A stretch of 64,000 nt of DNA from Rhodanobacter sp. L36 (GTDB taxonomy: Bacteria; Pseudomonadota; Gammaproteobacteria; Xanthomonadales; Rhodanobacteraceae): positions 829,693-893,692 of the forward strand of contig NZ_LMUV01000002.1 of the NCBI RefSeq assembly GCF_009765755.1, read 5' to 3'. The position numbers and the translations under genes were made by a program. Under the pieces are notes generated by a model that worked only from the letters and a program-made list of their open reading frames with translations, was not told the DNA's origin and did no database searches. Each line of letters starts with the position of its first letter. The stretch's first letter is position 1. Shown piece after piece: positions 17,782 to 25,142 of the stretch.

Positions 17782-19254
17782 ATGAACGAATTGCAGGATC
17801 TCACCACGCTGGTGCGTGCATCGACGCCGCTGCTGGTGATCGAAACAGTGGACGAGCAGCGCGTGATCGAGTGCTTCCGGCACGTGATCGCGCAAGCTTT
17901 GCATCCGTTGTGGCGCTGGACGCTGACCGACGGACTCACGCGGCTCGATTTTGCGCAAGAAATAAAGGTGCCGCCCGACGTCACCGCCACGCTCGATGCG
18001 ATTCGCGCGCAAAACGAGCGCGGTATTTTTTTGTTGTTCGATTTTGACGGTCTGCTCGGCTACGCGATGAGCCTGCGCCAGTTCCGGGAAATCGTGCAGC
18101 GGCAGCGCTCCGCCGCACACACCATCGTGCTGGTCGGCGCCAAGGTCGAACTGCCCGACGAACTTGAAGCGCTCGCGTTGCGCGTGCCGCTGTCACTACC
18201 GGACATCAAGGAACTCGCCGGCATCCTGCGCGGTGAAGCCGCAGCGTGGCAGCGCGAACAGGGCCGTAATGTCGACGTGGACAACGATGCTGCGCGCACC
18301 ATCGTGCGCAACCTGCTCGGGCTGTCCGCGCCGGATGCGCGACGCATCGTGCGCAAGCTCATCTACAACGACGGCGCACTCAATCAGGCCGACCTGCCCG
18401 AGTTGATGCAGGCGAAGTTCGACCTGCTCAATCGCTCCGGCCTGCTGCATTACGAATACGCCACCGCGAGTTTCGCCGATGTCGCCGGCGTGCGTCGCGT
18501 GCGCGAATGGGTGCAGCGACGACGCGCGGTGTTCCTCGATCCATCGACCACGCCGACACTCGATCCGCCGAAAGGCGTGCTGTTGCTCGGCGTGCAGGGC
18601 TGCGGCAAAAGCCTCGCGTCGAAAGCCATCGCCGGTGGCTTCGGCGTGCCGCTGGTGCGGCTGGACTTCGGCACGCTCTACGACAAGTACCAGGGCGAAA
18701 CCGAAAAGAACCTGCGCGAAGCACTGGCGAGTACCGAGCTGCTCGCGCCGTGCGTGCTGTGGATCGACGAGATAGAGAAAGGCCTCGCCGGTGGTGGCGA
18801 CGACGGCGGCGTATCGCGTCGCGTGCTCGGCTACCTGCTCACATGGATGGCCGAACGCAAAGCGAAAGTGTTCGTCGTCGCCACCGCCAACGCCGTCGAC
18901 GAACTGCCCGCCGAACTCCTTCGCAAAGGCCGCTTCGACGAAATCTTCTTCGTCGACCTGCCCACCGAACCCGTGCGCGCCGACATCTTCGCCATGCACC
19001 TCACCCGCCGCAAACTCGACCCGACCACCTTCGATCTACCTGCACTCGCACAAACCGCCGACGGTTTCTCCGGCGCCGAAATCGAACAAGCCATCGTGAG
19101 TGCTCTCTACGATGCCGCCGGCAACAACACGCCACTCGATCAGGCGACGCTCATCGCCGCGCTGAAACAAACGCGACCGTTGTCGGTGCTGATGCGGGAG
19201 AAGGTGGAGGCGTTGCGGACGTGGGCGCAGGGGCGGTGTGTGGGGGCGGATTGA
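17782..19254 (+). CDS. Ycf46-like AAA ATPase
   Basis: 490-residue AAA+ ATPase. Residues 1-230 form an alpha/beta N-domain that itself looks like a degenerate P-loop domain ([27 protein letters not shown]). Residues 240-470 are the AAA module with Walker A GVQGCGKS (about 270-277), Walker [10 protein letters not shown] (about 325-333), sensor-1 VATAN and the arginine-finger region [17 protein letters not shown]. The architecture matches the Ycf46 family of cyanobacteria and plastids, also present in proteobacteria, for which a link to inorganic carbon use has been reported. GGGGAA precedes the ATG. No obvious partner is adjacent. Confidence 0.88.
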   Translation: MNELQDLTTLVRASTPLLVIETVDEQRVIECFRHVIAQALHPLWRWTLTDGLTRLDFAQEIKVPPDVTATLDAIRAQNERGIFLLFDFDGLLGYAMSLRQFREIVQRQRSAAHTIVLVGAKVELPDELEALALRVPLSLPDIKELAGILRGEAAAWQREQGRNVDVDNDAARTIVRNLLGLSAPDARRIVRKLIYNDGALNQADLPELMQAKFDLLNRSGLLHYEYATASFADVAGVRRVREWVQRRRAVFLDPSTTPTLDPPKGVLLLGVQGCGKSLASKAIAGGFGVPLVRLDFGTLYDKYQGETEKNLREALASTELLAPCVLWIDEIEKGLAGGGDDGGVSRRVLGYLLTWMAERKAKVFVVATANAVDELPAELLRKGRFDEIFFVDLPTEPVRADIFAMHLTRRKLDPTTFDLPALAQTADGFSGAEIEQAIVSALYDAAGNNTPLDQATLIAALKQTRPLSVLMREKVEALRTWAQGRCVGAD

Positions 19255-19506
19255 GTTGCGAGCGAACGGTCCTTTTTGGTGACGGCGATGTCCGTTATCA
19301 CCTCGAAGTAGCCCGAAGAAGTCGTCCTTTCCCGTATAGCGATCACGAGCTCGTGGAACGTCTCTTGAATGATTCAAGCGGACCTTTGAATGTCGAACCA
19401 GGCCGGCGATCGCGTATGCGTCGCTCTCTCAGAGCAGTGGTTTGGAGTGGCGAATCGACCTGTGTTGAGGTTCTGTCCCGAGCCTATGACACGTCCACTT
19501 TGCCGC

Positions 19507-19899
19507 TCACTTGAGATGGGGTGCGTATGCCCTTCGCGCCGCCGTTATGCGCTCGGAGTTTGTCGCGACCCATTTGGCGAGACCGCGAACCGGACGCAGG
19601 AAATCTTCGCCAAGCGCGGTAAGCGCGTATTCGACCTGCGGTGGCTTGACGGGTGTGACGGTTCGGGTCACGAAGCCATTTTCTTCCAGCTCCTTCAACG
19701 TCTGCGTCAGCATCTTCTGGCTGATCTCCCCAACGTCTCTGCGTAGCGCATTGAATCGGCGCGGCCCGTGCCCCAGCGTTCGTACGACGAGCACGGTCCA
19801 CTTATCGCAGATCCGCGAGAGCATTCGGCTGATGTGTTCGCACGTAGCGGGATCTTTTTGTTCACCTGGTTTCGAAATGGTGCCTTCTTGTGCTGACAC
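19507..19899 (-). CDS. HxlR-family transcriptional regulator
   Basis: 130-residue winged-helix regulator with the HxlR pattern: CEHISRMLSRICDKWTVLVV (helix before the HTH), RRFNALRRDVGEISQKMLTQ, then LKELEENGFVTR. The single N-terminal Cys before the HTH is where redox/quinone-sensing members (YodB, QorR) carry theirs. The start at 19899 is a GTG with AGGAAG upstream. An ATG at 19938 is possible but would leave only 13 bp to the divergent FMN reductase. It probably represses that reductase through the shared promoter region. Confidence 0.87.
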   Translation of the reverse strand: MSAQEGTISKPGEQKDPATCEHISRMLSRICDKWTVLVVRTLGHGPRRFNALRRDVGEISQKMLTQTLKELEENGFVTRTVTPVKPPQVEYALTALGEDFLRPVRGLAKWVATNSERITAARRAYAPHLK

Positions 19900-19951
19900 G
19901 GCAATCTTCCTAGTCTGGTTTCGATTAGTGACTACCATACAGGACGAAACC

Positions 19952-20545
19952 ATGACTGCTAAGCCCCGCATTGCCCTCATCATCGGCTCCACCCGGCCGA
20001 CGAGGTTCGCTGACAAACCCGCCCAATGGATGCTGAAACAGGCGCAGGCACGCCAGGACATGGACGTCGAGGTCGTCGATCTGCGCGATCATCCGCTGCC
20101 TTTTTTCGCTGAGGTCGCGTCGAATCTCCGCGTGCCGAGCAAGGATCCTGAAGCCATCCGATGGCAGCAAACCATCGCGCAGTACGACGGCTATATCTTT
20201 GTCGTGGCTGAATACAATCACTCGATTACAGGCGTCCTCAAAAACGCGCTGGATCAAGCTTATAAAGAATGGAACCGGAAGCCTTTCACCGCGATCGGTT
20301 ATGGCAGCGTGGGCGCAGGACGCGCCATCGAGCACCTGCGCGGCATCGGTGTGGAATTGCAGATGGTGCCGACCCGCGGTGCCGTCCATATTGGCGGCAG
20401 CGACTTCATGGCTGTATTCCCCATGGTTGGCAACAAGCCGATCGAAGATATCGAAGCGGGCTTGTTGCCTTCGGCCATCGCCGCGCTTGACGACCTGGTC
20501 TGGTGGGCCAAGGCGACGATGGCCGCGCGCGCGGCAACGGCCTGA
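19952..20545 (+). CDS. NADPH-dependent FMN reductase
   Basis: 197-residue flavodoxin-like oxidoreductase with the FMN-phosphate loop GSTRPTRFADKPAQW near the N-terminus, the flavin contact VVAEYNHSITGVLKNALD, and a Gly-rich segment GYGSVGAGRAIEHLR. The start at 19952 has AGGAC upstream. Divergent from the HxlR gene and followed 32 bp later by a broken ring-cleavage dioxygenase, so the trio looks like a quinone/aromatic detoxification module. Family members reduce quinones, chromate or azo dyes; the actual substrate is unknown. Confidence 0.9.
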   Translation: MTAKPRIALIIGSTRPTRFADKPAQWMLKQAQARQDMDVEVVDLRDHPLPFFAEVASNLRVPSKDPEAIRWQQTIAQYDGYIFVVAEYNHSITGVLKNALDQAYKEWNRKPFTAIGYGSVGAGRAIEHLRGIGVELQMVPTRGAVHIGGSDFMAVFPMVGNKPIEDIEAGLLPSAIAALDDLVWWAKATMAARAATA

Positions 20546-20577
20546 CTCCTCGTCTTTCTGCGCTCAAGGACCATGTG

Positions 20578-20871
20578 ATGACGCTATCGCGGCTCCCGAC
20601 TTATTTCCTCTCTCACGGGGGCGGACCTTGGCCGTGGCTGAAAGCCGAACGCGGTGCCATGTACGACCAGCTTGAGGCCTCGCTGCTCGATGTGCGGCGT
20701 GAACTCGGCCATGCACCTCGTGCGGTGCTGATGATCTCCGGGCACTGGGAAGCAGACCGCTTTTTGTTGTCGTCGTCGGCCCAGCCGCCGATGTTCTATG
20801 ACTATGGTGGTTTCCCGGAACACACCTATCGCATCCGCTACGACGCACCCGTGATTCCAACGTCAGGGTGA
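20578..20871 (+). pseudogene. Truncated LigB/DODA-type ring-cleavage dioxygenase
   Basis: Only the first 97 codons remain of an extradiol dioxygenase of about 260 residues. The start has AAGGA upstream. The N-terminal metal-binding segments are intact (YFLSHGGGPWPW and VLMISGHWEAD), then homology runs PPMFYDYGGFPEHTYRIRYDAP and stops abruptly, with a few foreign residues before a TGA. REP-like DNA begins about 60 bp downstream. The C-terminal metal ligands and catalytic His are gone, so this is a deletion remnant rather than an active enzyme. Confidence 0.85.
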
Positions 20872-20930
20872 CGATCAAGTTGACGATGTAAGAACGCATC
20901 CCGCGACGTCTATATAAACAGCGGTATAAA

Positions 20931-20990
20931 CAGGGGTCAGTGCACTTTGATCGCGCGAGGCTGGTAGAAAGTCGGCTCTGACCGTGTTTT
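20931..20990. repeat. GGGGTCAG REP element (copy A)
   Basis: About 60 bp with near-palindromic ends: GGGGTCAGTGCACTTT at the left and AAAGTCGGCTCTGACC at the right. Aligns along its length with copy B at 21851, lacking two bases. Upstream TATAAACAG motifs are partly shared too. REP elements of this type are often associated with RAYT transposases, but none is in the window. Confidence 0.75.
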
Positions 20991-21122
20991 CCGAAAGGCT
21001 GAGCAATCAACTTCGTCGCGTATGCTGAGAACGTTCGCTTTAGACCCATAGCGGACACCAGAGTTTTACTTGATCTGATTCACTAGAGCGGTAATTGCCC
21101 ACTCAACGAGAGCATCAAATAT

Positions 21123-21815
21123 ATGCGCATGCTCATCGCCACTTACGTCGGAGTTGCCATATTTGGTCTGGCCATCGTGGCGAAATCGACTCATGTCGAA
21201 GGCGCCTTGGTCTATGGCAAGGTGAAAGAGCTGTCTGCCAATGAAACTCACGAGGCGATTATTGCTTCGGGATTTCAGAGTCCCGTTGCCGTTGAGGTCG
21301 TCAGCAGCACCGAGGTGCACGTCTATGCATCGCGGGATCTTGGCTGGCGTCGGGTGCGCTACACCGAGGTCAATGAGCCGGATGGCAGCAAGCATCGCGA
21401 ATGGGAGTCCGATGGATTGGGTATCCCAGGCATACCGGGAATTTTCGAATTCATCAGTGCTGCAGATGTCGTGTATGTTTTTCCCAACATTACGCCGTTA
21501 GATCCACACCGTGACGATAAACGTTCACGTCAATTGGGACCGGAAGGACGTCGCGATTTGGTGCGACTACTTGGTCATGAGGAACATTGGCTCCATGGCT
21601 TCGACAATCGATTTGGGAGCGGCAAGGAATCTGCAAACGTCGGCTTTTTGTTTCAGCGTGGACGTAGCGAATTAGTGCTGTTTCTTTCCGGTGATGGCCG
21701 CCTGCAGGGGACATTTAAAGGCGAACATACTGGTGGGAGTCTCATGCGTGACGCAGCGCGAGCCCTCGACTCATGGAAAGGCAAATATGCTCAAGAAGAG
21801 TTGCCTTTCCACTAA
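21123..21815 (+). CDS. Hypothetical protein between REP elements
   Basis: 230-residue protein with an N-terminal membrane segment or signal anchor (LIATYVGVAIFGLAIVA, residues 4-20). The rest looks soluble and extracytoplasmic, with Gly/Asp-rich segments (SDGLGIPGIPGIFEFISAAD, GFDNRFGSGKESANVGFLF). I recognise no family. The codon usage is plausible but visibly less GC-rich than the flanking genes. The gene lies exactly between two copies of the same REP element and beside a truncated gene, which suggests it arrived with, or was captured between, the repeats. GAGAG is a weak ribosome site. Confidence 0.65.
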   Translation: MRMLIATYVGVAIFGLAIVAKSTHVEGALVYGKVKELSANETHEAIIASGFQSPVAVEVVSSTEVHVYASRDLGWRRVRYTEVNEPDGSKHREWESDGLGIPGIPGIFEFISAADVVYVFPNITPLDPHRDDKRSRQLGPEGRRDLVRLLGHEEHWLHGFDNRFGSGKESANVGFLFQRGRSELVLFLSGDGRLQGTFKGEHTGGSLMRDAARALDSWKGKYAQEELPFH

Positions 21816-21850
21816 CGTCCGATGACTTGCCGAATCAAACAGGTGAACAA

Positions 21851-21914
21851 ACGGGGGTCAGAGTGCACTTTGACCGCGCGAGTCCAGTAGAAAGTCGACT
21901 CTGACCCCTGTTTT
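21851..21914. repeat. GGGGTCAG REP element (copy B)
   Basis: Near-perfect inverted repeat: GGGGTCAGAGTGCACTTT pairs with AAAGTCGACTCTGACCCC over a central CGCGCGAG region, followed by a run of T. Same orientation as copy A 920 bp upstream. It ends about 15 bp before the next start codon, so its 3' T-rich end may also act on expression of the CPBP gene. Confidence 0.8.
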
Positions 21915-21928
21915 TGTCAGGACCACGC

Positions 21929-22483
21929 ATGTCACCCGGGCTCGCGGCAGTGTTACCGAAACTCTTGTTCCCGTTGGTCGCCGTTGGCGTGGTGCTTTTT
22001 GCCTCACGCAAACGCGACCTCTCGTGGCAAGACGACTTGGGCCTTCGCGTGCCCAAGCCTTGGCAATTATTGGTTTGGCTGCTGGCGTTCGCGGTGCTGA
22101 GCGCAGCGGAGGAAAATGCCTACCGACTCCTTGGCATCCCCAGCTCGACGCCATGGCATGCGTTTTCGCTGCCCGTCCTGATCGCTCGAATCGTCGCGAT
22201 CGCGATCTTCGGGCCGATTGCCGAAGAGTTTGTCTTCCGTGGCCTGGTCCTCACCTGGCTTCGTCGAACAAGACTTGGGAACTACGGTGGCGTCGTCGCA
22301 ACCGCAGCCATATGGGCCGGCTTTCACTTCCAATATGACGGATGGCTGCTTGCCCAAGTCTTCATCGACGGCATCGCGCTAGGTGCAGCTCGCGTCAATA
22401 CACGCTCACTCTGGGTTCCGATACTGATGCACATCGGTGGCAATTTTTTCGCGGTGTATCAAGCATTGCATCCATGGGCATAA
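21929..22483 (+). CDS. CPBP family intramembrane metalloprotease
   Basis: 184-residue polytopic protein with the CAAX-protease/bacteriocin-processing (CPBP) signatures: EEFVFRG (motif 1, about residues 98-104), AGFHFQ (motif 2) and HIGGNFF (motif 3). It is short for the family, and the N-terminus begins immediately after a REP element, so a few upstream transmembrane residues may have been lost. AGGA sits before the ATG. Some members process prenylated or secreted peptides or confer immunity; the role here is unknown. Confidence 0.82.
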   Translation: MSPGLAAVLPKLLFPLVAVGVVLFASRKRDLSWQDDLGLRVPKPWQLLVWLLAFAVLSAAEENAYRLLGIPSSTPWHAFSLPVLIARIVAIAIFGPIAEEFVFRGLVLTWLRRTRLGNYGGVVATAAIWAGFHFQYDGWLLAQVFIDGIALGAARVNTRSLWVPILMHIGGNFFAVYQALHPWA

Positions 22484-22772
22484 CGAGGACGAATCGCCAG
22501 AAATGCGTTGACGACATGCATGCATTCGATACTTCGAGCAAGCTCTGCTGGACGACACCGTTATGGTCGTTCAAGCCTAGAAGAAGAAGCATTGAACATG
22601 GTTGTGCCGGTCTGTTTTCGACGCGGACTCTCTGACTTCGATGCGTGCGATGCCGGCCTCCACTGGAATGACGATCAACCGAGGTTTGCGGCGAGCACCC
22701 GCCCCTCACCCCAGCCCTCTCCCCAAGGGGAGCGGGAGACCAGAAAGAAGCTCTGGATTGCAACGTCGAGTG

Positions 22773-22789
22773 CGGGCCAGGAGGGCCCG
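22773..22789. repeat. AGGAG-loop hairpin 1
   Basis: CGGGCC-AGGAG-GGCCCG, a 6-bp perfect stem with a purine loop. Its loop is identical to that of the hairpin 58 bp downstream, which suggests a related repeat module. Confidence 0.6.
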
Positions 22790-22846
22790 TCGCTTTACCC
22801 GGGACCCCTGTGCGGCGGTGAGTCCGGGACGACAGGCCGCGCAGCG

Positions 22847-22869
22847 GGAGTCGACAGGAGGTCGACTCC
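22847..22869. repeat. AGGAG-loop hairpin 2
   Basis: GGAGTCGAC-AGGAG-GTCGACTCC, a 9-bp perfect stem with the same AGGAG loop as the upstream hairpin but a different stem, as expected if stems co-vary. Confidence 0.65.
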
Positions 22870-22975
22870 TTTTCGCCAGCACAAGGCGACGGCATGGATG
22901 CCGGAGTTGAGGCAACGCAGGAGCGGTGGCCCGATGCCCGGCAAGCGCCAAGTGGGGTGGCCTTTCTCTTGGGTT

Positions 22976-23005
22976 ACTTTCTCTTTGGCCACACAAAGAG
23001 AAAGT
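22976..23005. repeat. Strong 12-bp-stem intergenic hairpin
   Basis: ACTTTCTCTTTG-GCCACA-CAAAGAGAAAGT, a perfect 12-bp stem with a 6-base loop, preceded by a second CTTTCTCTT. Sequences of this type recur widely between genes in Xanthomonadales and generate spurious annotated ORFs; I know it as a recurrent pattern, not a characterised element. Confidence 0.75.
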
Positions 23006-23118
23006 GACTCGGGCGCCGCAGGCGCACGAAAGCTCTGCTTAAGAATCACATGACGACTTAGGTCGTGCCCTGGTCTGTTTGAGCGCCAGGGCAAAAAGAC
23101 CCACGCGCAACACCCCAA

Positions 23119-23442
23119 CGCCAACGTCGGCTCTATTCCGGCGGCGCCTGGCTCTCCGAGAGCCGGCGTTGGGTCTTTTTGAGTGGCGCGCGGCTCTCGG
23201 AGTGCCGCGCTTGGGACTCTGAGTGCCAACGCCAGGTCTTTTTCGGCGGCGGGTGGCTCTCGGAGTGCCACGGCTGGGTCTTTTTCGGCGGCGCCCGGCT
23301 CTCCGAGTGCCAACGTTGGGTCTTTTTGAGTCGCGCGTGGCTCTCCGAGTGTCAACGCCGGGTCTTTTTCGGCGGCCGTTGGCTCTCGGAGTTCCAACGC
23401 CGGGTCTTTTAGTGTCGCGCGTGGCACTCGGAGAGCCGCACC
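23119..23442. repeat. 42-bp tandem repeat (minisatellite)
   Basis: About 7.5 diverged units. Full 42-bp units start at 23152, 23257, 23299, 23341 and 23383; a 63-bp unit at 23194 contains an extra half. Each unit has the pattern CTCTCGGAGTGCCAACGC, then GGGTCTTTTT, then a GC-rich CGGCGGCGC-TGG. Because 42 is divisible by three, both strands stay open and read as 14-residue repeats (WLSECQRRVFFGG on plus, EPxAAEKDPALAL on minus). No ribosome site or partner domain suggests translation. Confidence 0.85.
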
Positions 23443-23532
23443 ACAAGCCGGCATGTCGATTGACGACGCCGTCGTTCGTCTTCATGGAGAGTTGCGTCAT
23501 CCCGCGCAGCTTTCGCCTGTGGAGAAAACAGC

Positions 23533-23913
23533 ATGTCCATGAAACCGGTTGGCTGGTTCGAGATTTACGTGAAGGATTTGCAGCGCGCCAAGGCGTTTTA
23601 CGAACAGGTATTCGCCATCTCGCTGGAGAAGCTCGATACGCCCGCGCCAGACATCGAGATGTGGGTGTTTCCCGGTTCGATGGATCGCGGTGACGGCGCG
23701 TCCGGTGCACTGGTGAAGATGGCTGACGGCCCGACCGGCATGGGCGGCACGCTGGTCTATTTCAGCTGCGGGGACTGCGCAATGGAACTCGGCCGGGTCG
23801 TCGACGCGGGCGGTGCCGTAATGAAACCGAAATTCGGCATCGGTCCCTACGGTTACATCGCGCTGGTGAACGATACCGAGGGCAATCTGATCGGGTTGCA
23901 TTCCATGCGGTAA
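23533..23913 (+). CDS. VOC-family (glyoxalase/bleomycin-resistance-like) protein
   Basis: 126-residue protein of two beta-alpha-beta-beta-beta repeats, the vicinal-oxygen-chelate fold: VGWFEIYVKDLQRAKAFYEQ opens the first, and GGTLVYFSCGDCAMELGRVV the second, ending with the GNLIGLHS strand. Close to the YdeN/YybH-type VOC subfamily found widely in proteobacteria. GGAG precedes the ATG at 23533. No metabolic partner lies next to it, so the reaction is unknown. Confidence 0.88.
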   Translation: MSMKPVGWFEIYVKDLQRAKAFYEQVFAISLEKLDTPAPDIEMWVFPGSMDRGDGASGALVKMADGPTGMGGTLVYFSCGDCAMELGRVVDAGGAVMKPKFGIGPYGYIALVNDTEGNLIGLHSMR

Positions 23914-24146
23914 ACGCGCTGTTGCATGAAAGTCGCGAAGACCGGCAACGCATCGGCGGCCCGGCTTTTTGCTCGACATGCCGCGATGTTCATGCGCGCG
24001 CCTCGCAGTTTCATGCGGCGCAGGTCACGCCTATGTCGAGTTGCATAGCGCTTTCGCACGCATTGTGCGGCGGCGACGCGGGAGTACGCTGAAGTGCGAT
24101 GACGGGAGCGGCACTCCCGCCGGATTCACGGACGCGGGGAAACGAC

Positions 24147-25028
24147 ATGATGCTTTTTCAGACCACGCCGGCTGCCACGAGCGTGAGTTGCGCGACCGAC
24201 CAGATCGATGCGCTCGGCAGCCTGCTGAAGTACGGCTTGCCCGGACTGGCGCTGGGCATTTTTTTCGCGGCGATCGTGCTGGGCGTGGTGTGGAAGAAGG
24301 GCAACGACCCGACGCCGGTATTGAAATTGCTGCTCGGTTTCGGGCTGGGCTTTCTGATCGTCGGCGGGCTGTTCGGCACGTACCTGACCACGCACAACCC
24401 GCAGGTGCATGTGGAAGTGATGGTGGATCCGAACCCCAGCGACATGAAACTGCCGCTGCCGGAAATCCGCAGCAAGCTGTCCGACAAACCCGATCACGAC
24501 ATGGTGCTGGTGCAGGACGCCGATTACGTCAAGGTGGATATCACCGGCATCCTGCTTGCGTACGATGCGGCGCGGAAACAGCAGAATGGTTTGATCAGCC
24601 AGCTTGCCGATGTGGAGCGCGGCACGTCGTCGGCGATTGCCGCGGCACGACTGGGCCAGGTGGGCGTGCCCGCGTCTTCGTCGTCCGCCGCCGGCAACCC
24701 TGTCGCGGCGGCAGCGGACAAGGCTTGCACGAAAGACGGCGGCGCGGAGTGCGGCTGGGCCCCGTTCGCACGCGGCGACATTGCGGGTGCGCAGCGCAAG
24801 TTTCAGCAGGTCGCGCTCGATGCGTCGGCGATGCAGCCGGAGAAAGCGGCGGCATACAAAGGGCTCGGTTACACCTATGTCGCGCAGGGAAAAACGCAGG
24901 AGGCCGCGGAGCAGTTCAAGCGGTCCGCCGCACTGGGCGATCGCGAGGCAACGCTGCAACTCAAGGCGATCAACGCCGCGGCGGCAGCGCAGACACCCGC
25001 ACCGCCGCCGCCTGCGCCGGCGCACTGA
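24147..25028 (+). CDS. Hypothetical membrane protein with C-terminal TPR-like repeats
   Basis: 293-residue protein. Two hydrophobic segments lie at about residues 29-48 (GLPGLALGIFFAAIVLGVVW) and 60-78 (LLLGFGLGFLIVGGLFGTYL). A periplasmic or cytoplasmic middle domain follows (VEVMVDPNPSDMKLPLPEIR, VKVDITGILLAYDAARKQQN). The C-terminal third looks like Sel1/TPR repeats (WAPFARGDIAGAQRKFQQVA, AAYKGLGYTYVAQGKTQEAAE) and ends in a Pro/Ala-rich tail. GGGGAAA precedes the ATG at 24147. I do not recognise a family; an envelope or scaffold role is possible. Confidence 0.7.
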   Translation: MMLFQTTPAATSVSCATDQIDALGSLLKYGLPGLALGIFFAAIVLGVVWKKGNDPTPVLKLLLGFGLGFLIVGGLFGTYLTTHNPQVHVEVMVDPNPSDMKLPLPEIRSKLSDKPDHDMVLVQDADYVKVDITGILLAYDAARKQQNGLISQLADVERGTSSAIAAARLGQVGVPASSSSAAGNPVAAAADKACTKDGGAECGWAPFARGDIAGAQRKFQQVALDASAMQPEKAAAYKGLGYTYVAQGKTQEAAEQFKRSAALGDREATLQLKAINAAAAAQTPAPPPPAPAH

Positions 25029-25142
25029 AACACCGCGAACGATCCTGCGGTTCCGGATTGTGCATGGGGCCATCGACTGGATGCCGACGCGGCCGTGGCC
25101 GACAATCGGCACGATGGCATGTGCCATCCGTGCGAGACCGAC

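Larger units (their letters stand above)
22484..23532. other. Repeat-rich non-coding mosaic
   Basis: About 1 kb without a credible gene. From left to right it holds: a degenerate ATTCCGGC-type hairpin (about 22649-22673), a pyrimidine-rich hairpin near 22712-22737 (CCCTCTCCCC against GGGGAGCGGG), two hairpins with identical AGGAG loops, a 12-bp-stem hairpin at 22976 and the 42-bp minisatellite. The open frames on both strands read through these repeats and are not conserved genes. Confidence 0.7.

Noticed and set aside
22706-22996. Frame beginning near CGQRESNPRERPPHLALAG
   Set aside because: This Arg/Pro-rich peptide is a familiar artefact of intergenic repeat DNA in Xanthomonadales, not a conserved gene.
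23179-23412. Periodic peptide frame across the 42-bp array
   Set aside because: Open only because the repeat unit is a multiple of three; no ribosome site or associated domain.
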